From Linnemannia schmuckeri (lineage: Eukaryota > Mortierellomycota > Mortierellomycetes > Mortierellales > Mortierellaceae): 64,000 nt of DNA. Below are positions 24,566 through 36,200 of the stretch, piece by piece. Location of the stretch: contig JANATG010000019.1 of assembly GCA_029449235.1 (NCBI GenBank), positions 124,001 to 188,000 on the forward strand. The letters are read 5' to 3'. The notes beneath the pieces are model-generated. The model did not search any database and was not told the DNA's origin. It worked only from the letters and a program-made list of their open reading frames with translations. The position numbers and the translations under genes were made by a program. Position 1 is the stretch's first letter; each line of letters starts with the position of its first letter.

Positions 24566-26134
24566 TTAAAAGGTATTTTTGAGTTCTCGGAGAACATGCA
24601 TCACATCGATGGGGTCGCTCTTGTTCGTAAAAGCCTGTAGTGCTGGCTCACTGTTTAACAAAAAAAAAAAAAAAAAAAAAAAAAAGATAAGATACAAGAA
24701 AGGTACATTGGTTAGATATTTTTTCTAGTCTTCCTCCCTTCGGTATCACATTGTGGGAGGAGGAGTTGGCTTTTTTTAATCATAACCAGCCAACCAATTC
24801 TGTCCGGCAAAACGTGTCAAAAAAAAAAGAGATAAGAAAACTTACTTGACACGGAGGAAGGGATTGCAGAGCAACTCCTCGCCAATGGTGCCAGGCACGG
24901 TGATGGTGACATTGTTGTCTATGCACCACCTCAGCTTTTGGACAACATGGGCGTTGTCAGGTTCGACATGGAGGGCAAACTCGAGGTTCGCGCGGGTGTA
25001 TTCGTGACCACAATAGACTTTGGTCTCGACTGGGAGAGTGGCCAAGATGTGGAGTAAGCTGTTGTACATGTCTGCCGCCGTTCCCTCAAAAAACCTCCCG
25101 CAGCCGCCTATTAGAAGGTAAGGAAGATTGTTAGATGAATACGTTCTTTTCATTAGGCACTTAGATTATACTTGATAGAAATATGTAACTGATCCAAGAG
25201 ACGTACTGAGGAAGAGGGTATCACCGGTAAAGACGGCGCGATCGTTGCCATCGCGGGCATAATAGCTAATAGATCCCTTAGTATGGCAATGCGTCCAAAG
25301 AGCCTGAATGGTTATATTGCCGATCTTGAACTCTTCCCTGTCCTTGACGACATAGTTGATTTCGGGAATGCGAGCATCAGCACCATAGACGGCAAGACCG
25401 GGCTTCTTGGCGATGAGTTCGACATTTCCGCCGGCGTGGTCCCAGTGATGGTGTGTGCAGAGGACGGAGGTGAGTTTGGCGCCGAGATGCTGGAGGATAT
25501 GCATCAGCTTCTGTGGCTCGACGGGATCGATGACAGCGGCCTCTGATGTCTTCTCATCGAGGATGATATATGAGTAGTTGTCTATTTTGGGTAGAAAGGA
25601 GAGAGATGTGAGTAAGCTATGTCTGTAGTTTGTCGTAGGAAGCCTGAATGAAAAAGAGGATCGGCGACTGCACAAGAAGTGTGCGCGTTTGTTCCTGTGT
25701 TAGAAGGAAAAAAAGAGCCATGGGCAAGTGACGACGGAGAAGTTGAAGATCCAAAAATATCAATATGTGGTTTGTTTGAACTTCCTGCTCCTTTCTTTTC
25801 TTTGTTCAACTTGGCCACCAAAATAATACACTCTTTTTTACTCCTCTTGCTCTTTTTTAATACAACTCGTCATTCATTCCATCTCAATTCAACTGACTGT
25901 TGTTGTTACTATTATAAACATCCCTTCCACCCTCTTTTCTACCCCTTCCTTAATCCCTTGTTAACTAGCGAGTCGTTGTCGTATTGGTTCCTGAAAACAA
26001 ATATACACACAAGGTAAAACAATGGTCTAAAGAGTGGAGAATGAAGTGCTCGATGGTATATGAATGAGAACAACGGGAGAAAGTGAATGAAGGGTGGTTT
26101 TACCTTCGAGAGCGGGGACGGTAACAACACGCAT
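24566..26134 (-). CDS. GLO2: Hydroxyacylglutathione hydrolase (glyoxalase II)
   Basis: Four exons on the minus strand (26134-26104, 25581-25207, 25107-24846, 24650-24566) give 250 residues, the usual glyoxalase II length. The first exon encodes only MRVVTVPALE, and the second begins with DNYSYII, the standard family start. The metallo-beta-lactamase metal motif THHHWDHAGG is near residue 53, followed by HTKGSISYY, FTGDTLF, the junction-spanning SGCGRFFEG, and GHEYTRANLEF. All metal ligands visible in the family are present. The enzyme hydrolyses S-D-lactoylglutathione to D-lactate and glutathione in the methylglyoxal detoxification pathway. Intron 1 is 522 nt, long for this genome. Intron 3 has a T26 run (as read on the coding strand) before its acceptor. 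No targeting peptide is evident, so it is probably cytosolic. Confidence 0.93.
24660..24685 (-). repeat. 26-nt homopolymer near the last GLO2 acceptor
   Basis: A26 on the plus strand, which is T26 on the coding strand. It ends about 7 nt before the CAG acceptor of the last GLO2 exon, so it probably acts as an extended polypyrimidine tract. Confidence 0.75.
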
Positions 26135-28856
26135 CGTGGGAATGAATCAGAGTGTGAGAATGAGGTGTATAGGGGAATGTAGAAAAGTAGAAAAAGTAGG
26201 GAGAGTGAAGGCGGAGTGGTGAAAGTAGAGAGATAAAAGAGAGAAAGAAACGAGTGGCGCGCCCTTGTTGATTTTTTTGCTTAAGTATGGCAGGTAGTAA
26301 ACTAGTTTGTTGTTTGTTGTTTGTTGAGTTGGTTGTTTGTTGATGGAAGGAATGGAAGATTCGTTGGAAAGAGGAGTTGAATGTAACGAAAGGGGGGGAT
26401 GAGAGGGTTGTAAAGGAAAAGTATTATCGTACGAGAACAAGTAAGAAAGTAAGAAGGGCGTCAGACAGGGCGACGTAGACTGAGGAAGGGGGAGGGAGTG
26501 GGGAAAGAGGAAGTTAAAAGTAGCTGAAGGAAGGAGTGTTGAGCGGGTAGAGAAGAGGACAAGGCAACGTAGAAGTAGGAGGTATATATGGGTGACGATA
26601 ATCGTTATAATGAATAAGTAAACGGGTGTTGTGTGGAGAGGAGAGAAGAAAAGAGAAAAGAAAAAAGAGAAAAGAAAAAAGAGAAAAGAGAAAAGAAGGG
26701 GAGGAGAGAGGCGAAAAAGAGGAAGGAGGAAGATCCCCTCTATTTAAGCGCACCCGGACGATGGATGGAGAGTGAAGGAGGCAATTACCCCCCCAGTGTC
26801 AGTGTGAAGAGAGCCCCCTTTTGGGTGCTTGGGCTGAACAGCGAGACGGAAGGGACGACATGTGTCTTCAACGCCCTGTCCTTGTTGTTGATATTGTTGT
26901 TGTTGTTGTTGTTGTCCATCCGAGTCTCTCGTTGTTTTGTGTGTCTATAGTGTGTAATCACCTCTTGCTCGACCCTTGCAACCTGGAACTTGCTCCTTTG
27001 CTCATCCCCCTTGCTCAAATCCTTTTGCTACAACTTCCCCCTGCAAAATTGGAATTGGTCGATTCGAATCTTCCTCCGTCGAACGTTCTTTGCTTCTTTT
27101 TTCAAAATCTTGCTCTGTCATTCGCTCTTTCATTCACTCTTTTGTCTTTGTAATATCCCTGTCTCCTTTCTTCTCTTCACTTGACCACACTGCACTAAAA
27201 GGCATCGCCGTGTCGAAGCAATCAATTGCTCACTCACTCATACATCCAACTTCATCCTTACATCCATACACCGTTGCCCTAGCCTACATATAGACATTTC
27301 CTTGCTGAATTACCATTCTTTTGTTTACATCAATTAGGGCATTGTTTCTTTTCTTTTTTTCAGTGATTTCTCGGTAACATTAACGTTTATGTCCTGCTGC
27401 CTATCATCTCATCATCATCTTGTTTTCTTCGTGCCCTTCTTCTTTTGTCTCCCTCGCCCCTTTTCTTTGTTTTCATTCAGTACTCAGGTACCTCTTGACT
27501 ATCTAGTCGTTCTGCTGGAACAATTGTGCTCCCCCCCTCCTTCCCCCTCTTTTTTTTTTTTTTTTTGTTTCTCCCTGGGTCATAGTCTCTTTTTCTTTCT
27601 GCCATTTCCATGGTCAGCTAAGAAAATATAAGACTCCCGACACCGCTTATTCAATCCCACAGATACATTACATACAACACCCACATGTCATCTTCAAACA
27701 ACGGCAGCTCTTTCGTGCACGTTTGTACATTCGACCCTTTTTGTCCCTTTGCGCTGAGTACCTTTTTCTTGCCTTTTGGTACTTCGGTACTTTGTTGTAT
27801 CTACCATTGGTCAGAGCAACGAGTATTTTTATCTTCCGGTCCTCGATCACTCCCTCACTTTCTTTTTGCGCCTTGCCGTTTTCTTTCCTTTCTTTCTAAC
27901 TTTACTTTCCACTCCACCATTTCCGATCGTCCTTTTTTTTTTTTTTTTTTGCTCGTTCCCTCACTCTCTTGTCCCCCCTCTGCCTGGACTCTCGAATGTC
28001 GGATTGGCATGCAGTTGATAGATAGAAAGCCGAGAGATGTGGGTATATAATAGTGGTTTATGTCGATCTCTTCCTCATTTTTTAATTCGCTCATTCATTT
28101 TCCATTCACTCTCCACTCTTTATTGGCGAATGTGTCTCAGTCTGGAATCGCTGAATTTCCCAGTCGATCGGATGGGATAACAAGGTTGTTATTTGGTCAA
28201 GGGTACCTTTGCTTCATCCTTCGCCTCACTCACACCCCTCGAAAGCCATGCGCTCCTTTTGTTGCTATTGCTGTTGCTGTCCTTGTTTTGTTAGCAATGA
28301 AACCCCGCTGGTCGAAGGAGAGAGACACACAGCTCAGAGGAACAGGAATCCTGCCGCCATCCACTTCCCTTGTTTTCTTCTTTGTGTGTGTATGTGTCTA
28401 CGTAGTGAATGTGTCTGTGTGTGTAGAAAGTAGGATAAATTGAGAGGGGCAAGACACCGAGTGACGGAAAATTAGCATGGAGTGAGGAACGACGAGAGGG
28501 AACCATGTTGTTGGCTCCTCTAAGATTATGATCCTTGTCGTTGTCGTGTCATATCTTGTCTGGCAGTTATCTATACTCATATACACAAAAGTGATACCTC
28601 TTTTTTTGTCTTGATTCAATTGCGTGCTTTCTATTTACTCCTACTCTCCTACGCTGCCCCAAGAAAGTTGCTGTTTCATTGGCACGCTGTGCCCATTTCA
28701 CACCCAATCACTTACACTCCTCTGCGTCCTTCTTTGCTGCTTCTGTTTTTCTAATCTCCTACCCCTTTTCTCACGTCTTACTTCTTAGTACATCCATTTC
28801 ACAACATATACTTTGATACCCAGTACGTGGCTTCCTTTTCTCTTCAATAACGCAGG
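26135..28856. other. Long intergenic region, no gene seen
   Basis: About 2.7 kb between the GLO2 start and the next plus-strand ORF. It holds AAAAG/AAAAAAG-type repeats near 26645-26697, T-runs near 27550-27566 and 27937-27951, and long CT-rich blocks. ORFs of 60-130 codons occur on both strands, but all consist of Ser/Phe/Leu or polyN runs from biased DNA. Probably promoters of both flanking genes plus structureless spacer. Confidence 0.5.
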
Positions 28857-29195
28857 ATGACAAGCACCTTTAAAGGGCCAGCCAAGCAACAGCAACGCCA
28901 ACAATTGTCACCCTTATCAGAGACACTAGACAGAGCCCATGAGGCTCTATCGACGATCCTGACGGCAACTCCGTTCTCGACGACAGATGAAGCCCTGGAA
29001 CAGACGAGCGCTAATCTTGACTCGACGGCTCGGTACCTGACGGATTCGAGCGATAGCCTTGTCCGGTCCCAGACTCAACTGGCGACGCTTGTTTCGCGGA
29101 TCCAGTATGTTCGGGAGTTTTTGCCTGAGGATGGACATCTCCAGCATTGTAGTGGTGATGAAGATGAAGAAGAAGGTGTTAATAAGAAGCATTAG
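28857..29195 (+). CDS. Small coiled-coil protein, possibly BORCS7-like
   Basis: Single-exon ORF of 112 residues. After a Gln-rich N-terminus, residues about 20-95 look helical with heptad character. They include ANLDSTARYLTDSSDSLV and then LVSRIQYVREFLPEDG; the tail is acidic. The pattern A.N....L..S.DSL....L...IQY..E resembles what I remember of the BORC subunit BORCS7, which acts on lysosome/vacuole positioning, but the match is short and from memory. DASH or other small kinetochore coiled-coil subunits are alternatives. The ATG at 28857 follows a CT-rich leader and is the first ATG of the frame. The coding call is moderately supported; the function is tentative. Confidence 0.5.
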   Translation: MTSTFKGPAKQQQRQQLSPLSETLDRAHEALSTILTATPFSTTDEALEQTSANLDSTARYLTDSSDSLVRSQTQLATLVSRIQYVREFLPEDGHLQHCSGDEDEEEGVNKKH

Positions 29196-29747
29196 CGGTG
29201 GAGGTTGAAGCGGAGGATGTGAGCAGAGGTTATGTCCATTAGTTATGAAGAATCTTTTTCACCACCTATTTTCAAGATATTGATTTTTTTTTTTTTTTTT
29301 AAAAAAAGTCAGTAAATTTATCAACGTTATGTCTCTCACGATCAGCCTCCATCGCATTGACTCCACAGCGACAAGAAAGAAATGAAAATCCATAGCCAGA
29401 AATGAAGGGACATGATAGCCGCGCGTATCAAGCTCCTTATTCTTTTGGACGCTTGAGGGGAAGGGAGTGGCTGCTGTTGGCTTATGTTGTGCTGTTTTGT
29501 TTGTTCAATTGATTCATTCATTTCAACAAGAGAAACCCAAGACAACGGTTGAAGGTGAGACCGACAGGCTTTACACTCAGTTCGCGAACAAAGAAAAATA
29601 ATTTCAACAACCGATTTTTCATTCCACCAAGTCGAACTTCATACAGAAAAAAAAATTCTCCATCAAGGGCTAAAGCCCGTGTGGATTATAGAATGTGCTG
29701 TGCGGGGACACATGGACAGAGTGCACAGCATCGCTCGTCCCGGTAGC
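29196..29747. other. 3' flank and spacer, no gene seen
   Basis: Contains a T-run followed by an A-run near 29286-29307 that could form a hairpin downstream of the small coiled-coil gene. No credible coding region on either strand. Confidence 0.4.
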
Positions 29748-30271
29748 CAGATATTCTTGGCTCCTCTCCACATAGTAACGAGGATTACTTTGGCGAGCTT
29801 AATGGCATCCATGCAACAGAACAAGATGTAAGTGTTTATACCTTGCTGGCTGGCGATTTTTGTCAAGGACGCCTTGGACCACCTGCATTGTTCTCTGGTA
29901 ATGGACCTTCTCCTGTTAACCTTCTAGACCAAGGCCAAGGCAGTGTTGTTTTATCTTGCAACCAAACAGGGAAATACTATTGTCCATGCCCGCGTCCCAT
30001 CAGTCCAGCTTCTATCAAAGCTGACTGGATTGAGCCTCAACCTGGAGATTTCTTTCCCCCTATTCAAGTCCAGACACTCCTTGAGACCACCAAGGAGTAC
30101 CTCAAGAATAGGCGTGAAGTGAGACTACAGGATGCCTTTCCATTTTCCACCCTTGCGTTGAAATTGTTATCTGTAAATAAAGTAAATAAAGTGGCTTTGA
30201 ATTCTAACGAAGCAAGAATTGAAAGAGCCGACATCGAAGGATCAAAAAACAACATCGCTATGAACGCTTGA
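29748..30271 (+). CDS. ORF fragment, unknown, possibly a terminal exon or remnant
   Basis: An open frame runs from just after a TAG at 29745-29747 to a stop at 30269-30271, about 174 codons. It has balanced protein-like composition: Cys- and Pro-containing stretches such as GKYYCPCPRPISP near 29970 and a helical end with KEYLKNRREVRLQ. There is no ATG near its beginning, so if real it is a last exon or the surviving 3' part of a gene. A good-looking donor (GTAAGTG at 29828) lies inside it in another frame. I do not recognise the family. It converges on the LRR gene, whose 3' end is at 30499. Confidence 0.25.
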
Positions 30272-30498
30272 CTTTCACAAACCACTTATCCCTTTTTATA
30301 TGTAGCACACGGAAATATCAACCGATCCTTGTGCGGTAGATATCATTAATTAATCCAATATCCGTGTTGCATACAATATCCATACTCTTTTACGATATAT
30401 TGTCTCGCGGATACCAAGACTAAAGAAGAACACTTTCAAAGGAGCCTTGAAAGCTCACTGCCTGTATATTAGAAAACAATCTTTTCTTATCGTCGTTT

Positions 30499-32582
30499 CT
30501 AAAACGATATTTTACGTTTACCACACTTGGACACGCTAAAGAGCGCCGCAGCTCCGTTGTCCCCGATCGAGTTTTCCCACAACTCCAAAATGGTCAGAAT
30601 CGAGTTGGCCTTGAGTGCCTCAGACAGCGCCACAGCTCCGTCCTCCCTGATCGAGTTGCCCCACAAGTTCAAAGTGGTCAGAGTCGAGTTGGTCTTGAGT
30701 ATCTCCGTTAATCTTCTGAGCCCTCTTTTTCCAAGCCCCTCAAATCCTTCATGTTTTGCTACCTCAAAGGATAGCTTGGGAGGGTGAGATAGCCTTTTCG
30801 GTTGAAGGCTGGAAAGCTCAAAGAGTTCTATCGGAAGGATGATATGAATCATCTTCATACTCGGAAGATTTATGAAGCGAGCAAGCACTTGTTGTCGTGT
30901 GGATGTCAATTGCAGTTTACTGGAAAAGCTTGTTCGAAATCGTTGCAAGTCAAGTCGAAGAATCGATACGGCGGTACTCTTGAGCGTGTCTCCAAGTGCT
31001 TCAAGGTCGCTCGTGGTACCCTCCCAGTCGAATGTGACATCCAGCCCGTCCACGCGTCTTGCTTTGGCTAGGGCGTCGAAGAATCCAGCGGCCTGGATTT
31101 TGGATCCTAACTTGACCGTAGCTTTGCTGAGATGCGGGTCATAGTGGCCACTGTTCAACGCGACTGCGGTTGCAAAAGCGTCCTGATCCCGTTCCTTGTA
31201 TCCTAAGCGGTAATGGTTAATGCAGACCCATTTGACATGACCGTCTTGGGTGATGGTGCGGTAGAGGTTTCCTAGTGCTCGATGCTGGTCTTTGCTCGTA
31301 AGAAACACTTCCAGGTGGCGCAGGTCTGCACCCTCCAAAGCCTCTTGTGCAGTGAACGAATCCGTGGTGTCCTTGGCCGGGCCATGATCTTCGGAATCCT
31401 TGCTCGAAAGACTTTGCAAATATTCAATAGACTGGTTGACGGCTGTAGGGGAAATGGTGTCCTGAGAGTTTGTGAATGTATCAATAGCTCCAGATACGTT
31501 GACGGCAGACAACGCAGGGACGAAATAGCCAGCAATTGTGGATCCGTGCTTGATCATCTCGAGCAAAGTCAGCATGTATCCGCCGTACTTTTGGAAAAAC
31601 TCGGTGGGCCTCTGGAGATCGTATCCTTCATGCTTGGCAATGTGAATGTGATGTGAAATGTTGATGTCGTCGCCGTTGAGTACTTTAGTATGTTCGCCGC
31701 ACTCGCAGAGAAAGTAGAGTTGAAACTGATTGTTGAGAAGGCGCACAGGATCCCAGGTGGAGGTGTCTTTTGGCAATATGATGAACAGCCGTGGAATCGG
31801 GTACTCGTGCAGCTCGTAGGTCTGTGTAAGGAGGGCTTGGATTCGGCCTTGTATGACTGCGAGTCGATCAAGAGCCTGTTCCTGCATCTGGAGCATGCGT
31901 TGTTGCATAATGTTCAGCTGTCGTTGGAGATCATGATTCTTGTCCAATGACGCCTGCAATGCCGAGAAGCACTGTTGAAAGTCGCCTCGAATAAGATCAG
32001 CCTGCTTCTTCTGACCGTTTTCCAGCGCCTTGAAGTAGCCCTCGAAAAGAGCAGCTGATTGCTGGAATTTGTCCTTCTCCACAGGCGAGGCTAAAGTTCT
32101 TTGAAGGACAGCGGTGTTTTGTCTGGTAAGCTGTCGGTGCAATATTGCTGAGAAGTGTTGACCAGTTGTGGATAATGGAGAAGGCATAGGGCTGGATTCT
32201 TGTAACAACTCTGATGACGACATAGCGTGCTTAGTTTCGATGATCGTGATTATATCAGGTTGGTAAGCAAATCGCAGGGGCGTCAAACTAGAAGCGAATT
32301 GAGGCTTTGTTAGTAGCTGCCTGTTCAGCACTTGTCAATTACAAATAAGAACAATATAATCGCAATACGCACTGAGTATCATTACCTGTCATAGTTGGCA
32401 TCACACATATAACTGATGACGCGTCTGCCACACATGAAGTTTAAGGCCTCCGGAAAAAGTGCTTGAATATCCTTCACAAGCACGAAGGGATCACCTTTTG
32501 TCTCTTCAACGCCTGGGTGGACGCGAAAGTAGTAGGTTTTGTTTCCGTGTTGGAACTGTTGCAACATGTCATCGTTGGACAT
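30499..32582 (-). CDS. LRR protein with lineage-type N-terminal module
   Basis: Two exons (32582-32386 and 32287-30499) give 661 residues. The first exon and the start of the second form a compact module of about 80 residues (DPFVLVKDIQALFPEAL ... RFAYQPDIITII). I recall it at the N-terminus of many multi-copy proteins of Mortierella and Glomeromycotina relatives. A Gln-rich coiled coil follows at about residues 95-185 (LQRQLNIMQQRMLQMQEQ). Then comes a second conserved block at about 195-290 (PRLFIILPKD, YFLCECGEHTK, HIAKHEGYDLQRP). The C-terminus has only two clear ribonuclease-inhibitor-type leucine-rich repeats (LTTLNLWGNSIREDGAVAL and LTILELWENSIGDNGAAAL) before the stop, so the repeat array looks truncated. 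No nucleotide-binding motif is visible. A role in recognition or signalling is inference. Confidence 0.75.
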
Positions 32583-33292
32583 GGTGAGACTGGTGGAATG
32601 AAGAGCAATGGAGGAAGAGAATGATGCGGATGGAGATGGCGAGGGGATGGGCAAAGGAGAGAGTGTAAGTGATGAGGGAACAGAAAGCAGAAATTTTCAA
32701 TGCTTTACTACCATCCTCATTTACGTCCTTGTCATTTCAGTCGAAGGACCCGCAAAATCTTCTTTTGTTATTGTTGCACAATCCAACATGGGAGGGATAT
32801 TTTTTCATGAGAGTGTTTGAACATTGAAGGAATTGAAAGTGAAATACACCATTTCTTGCTTCCTATGCGGAACTGATTTTTGATTCAGCCGTTTGTGCAC
32901 GACACACCTTTACACATCACACCCACTCCTCTCCATTCCTGTCGCCGCAAAACCGGTATGATCTTGTGGAAGGGAACAAGAGAAAGACGTCAACTTTAGC
33001 CCTGAATTGTTTATAGTTTTCCTGTCGTCCCTCTTTTTTACTTTCGTTCCTCAGCAAAGAGAGGGGTACATGGTCTACCATAGAGTGATTCATGACAATA
33101 TTCATCATCGGCATCCTTGCTAGGAGAGCGAGAAAAGTAAAGAGCCATGAGAATATATTTCGACATGGAAAGGAAACATCAAGACGAATTTGTTATTCAT
33201 ATATTTTCCATTCCCTCATCTCGTTGTCTACACAATGACCCAACTCCATATATTTTTTATTCTTAAATGCTTTTGGAGTGTACACAACTCAT
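32583..33292. other. Intergenic, promoter of the LRR gene
   Basis: About 710 bp between the LRR gene start and the 3' end of the next minus-strand gene. AT-rich in its second half. No gene or repeat seen. Confidence 0.5.
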
Positions 33293-36200
33293 TCACTCAT
33301 GAGTGACAGAAAAAGAGGCTTCGCCTATCACTCCACCTCCCAACAAATCCATAGACCCAATCCTCGCATATGCCATCCGCTGCCTCAGCCCCAGCGCCCT
33401 CCTAAACAACTCCAAACTCGTTGGCTGGTCCAGCAACCCCTGGCGCAAGTGTGCCAAGAACATAAAGAAGTCGCATACAGCTACTATCCGTTCGCGACAG
33501 AATCTGTCTAGTGCGTGGTATTGCTGTTGTTGGGGTGGTTGAGTTGAGGAAGAGGATGTTAAAGGGGAGGAAGTAGAAGAGGAGAGAGAGGGAGCGGGGT
33601 GATCGAGGAGGCGGAGACGGAATTCACAGGGACGAATGGTTCTGCAGAGGCAGCACGCGGTCTTGGGGGCTGCTGTTGTCGTCCTGTTCACCAGCATCGA
33701 TCCTCCTCCAGATCCTGCTGTGGAGCTAGGTGTTGGTTTCCAGGCTTCGATCTCACAGGTGTTGACTTCCATGGCCTTCAGCAGTCGTTGCACCCATTGC
33801 CCTTGTACACTGTTTGTGATGTTGCCGTTAATCCCGTACGAAGGTAAAGGCAGTGAGGTCGAGAATTGTGTCGAGGAAGGCAGGAACGCGCTCATCCATC
33901 TAGAAGTTTGTTTTGTGGCCACTGTAGTCGTTGCCGAGGATTGTCCTGCGTTATGGATCAATAGGCAGGGGTAGATATCCTCTGTGAGAACCTTCTTCAT
34001 AAACGCCGACTGGGCCGTGTAGTTTGTGGCAGGACTAGTGCGTCTGCTCACTTTTGTATTGTTGACGGTGGCAGCGTTGTTGGTGAAGAGTCGAGCGGAG
34101 GAGCATGAAGGAAAGGCGCGTTTAAAAATCGTTGATTCGGATACCACAGTACTGTTGTTGCTGCTGGTCGAAGATCGGATGGAGGCAAGGTGCTCCTCAA
34201 ACTCCTGAAGCGCCATCCCATCCACAAACATTGACTGTGAGGTTGAAGTCGATGGTGGATAAAGAACAGTCGATTCTGTTACTCCTGTTCTTGAGCGTGC
34301 ATGCACAAATCCTTGATGTTCCTGCTGCAGGCCCTGAGCGCAGCTAGATCCTGCCACTGTTGAGGCTGAGGCTGTTGTTGTTCCGAAAGCTGGTTCGAGT
34401 TCCTTGGCCGTCGTCGCATTTGTTACGTTCACAAACGACTCGACAGTGGTAGGAATCGCCTTCATCTCCAATGGTGATACCATCGCCGCAAACATATGCC
34501 TCTGCAACCCACCCGCACTTCCATTACCCTCGTTTCCGATAATCGTAGCAGGATTAGGGACCGAGTTGAGCATAGGTCGAACGAAAGATGCATTAATTCC
34601 AGTCGTTGACGTCTGCTGGTTGTGGTGGCCTTGGGCGGCAAGCTCGGTAATGCCGACACAATCTGCAGCCAGATGGCGAATCCGTTTGATGCACTCTCCG
34701 GCTAATCCGCCGCTTGACTCCAGCTCCTTTCGTGATGCCGCGATAAGCCTTTTCTGCCGAGTGGCCGTAATGTTGTTGTAAGTAGTGGTAGTTCTACTTG
34801 TACTGATGGCTGAATCCTGGTCGCTGGCATCAACTGGCTGCTGCTGCTGTTGCTCAGAACTTGCCACCTCTATACCCCCAATGGTGCTCTTCTCAAAAGT
34901 ACTCAACGCCAGCAACGCCAGCTCACTCGCCTCATCAAGCGCAGCCTGTGCACATGTCAACTCATTCACACTCCCCAACAACTCTTTCGAAAACCTCCCC
35001 AGATCCGTAACCAATTGTCGATGCGCCTGTTCAATCCTCTGATGTCGATTCAGCTCTTGAGCCCGCAACCTGTCGAGCTGTTGGATGTGTTGTTTTAGAT
35101 AGACGCGTTCGTCGATGAAGGCGGGGGAGAGGTTTGTGTGGAGGGATTGGGAAGAGCCAGAGATTGTTGCAGCGGCTGAGTTTAAGGTATGAGCGAGGGT
35201 TTCTGGCGAGCTGTTGGTAGAGATAGGAAGTAAATCGGATTGAGGGCTGATGGTTTCGTGGACGGCAGACGTAGCACTATCAGGCTCCTGAAGGGGGCTA
35301 AGGGATCCATGGCGACGACGATGCATCTGTGCCGATGAGGTTGGGGATTGCATCTCTGGGGTCTTCGCCTGCATATCCACTTCTTTAGTGTCCCTGTTCC
35401 TGTCGTTGTTGTTGTTAGTGCTCTTGTCCTCGACAGTGGCCAGGATGCGACCAATCGAAGGGTCCTCATCCTCATCCTCTTCCAGCTCATCCTCAAGTAG
35501 CTCCTCGGTGATGACATTGCTGACAAGGCTCGTCATACTCGAATTATCTAACCAATCCTTCAAAGCCCTATCCGGTACACCCTTTGTCCTCATTCTTGTT
35601 CTCGTCCTCCTCTTTCCTTGCTTAAGAGCATTCGCTCCTTCCCTCTGCTCCTGCTCCTGTTCCTGCTTATAACTGCTTCCATCTCTACGAGAGACCGGTC
35701 GTTTTGTGCCACTACTGGTCCTGGGAGAAGATACGGACGACAGGGAGGGGGCGATATCAATAGTCTTGAGATGTCGCAACGCCACCATGATTGCACTCCT
35801 GTACACCCTCTCCTGTGACTCCTCCGCCGCCACTGCGTCAGAGGATGGTGAAGAGTCGTCTAAGTTGGTCAAGAGCGATGATGGTGATAGAGTAGTAGAG
35901 GGAGTCGATGACGGTCGTGAATTATCTGCATTGTCGACAATAGTAGTCCTGGTGGAGGTAGTGGTGGGGTCAGGTTGAGAGGGATCGACATTCGACGATT
36001 CCAATAGCCGCCGTTCCGTTTTAATACCTGTTCCCATTCCTGTTCCTGATTCAGACGGTGAAGATAATAGGCCCAAAGTGGACCTCTCGGCCACTAAAGT
36101 GGGCAACATCCCCTCCGATCGAGTATTCCGTTCCAGCCCAGGCACAAGCACTCCTCTTCCTACGCTGTCATAATCCCCGTTCGTCTCTCCAGGCGATAGC

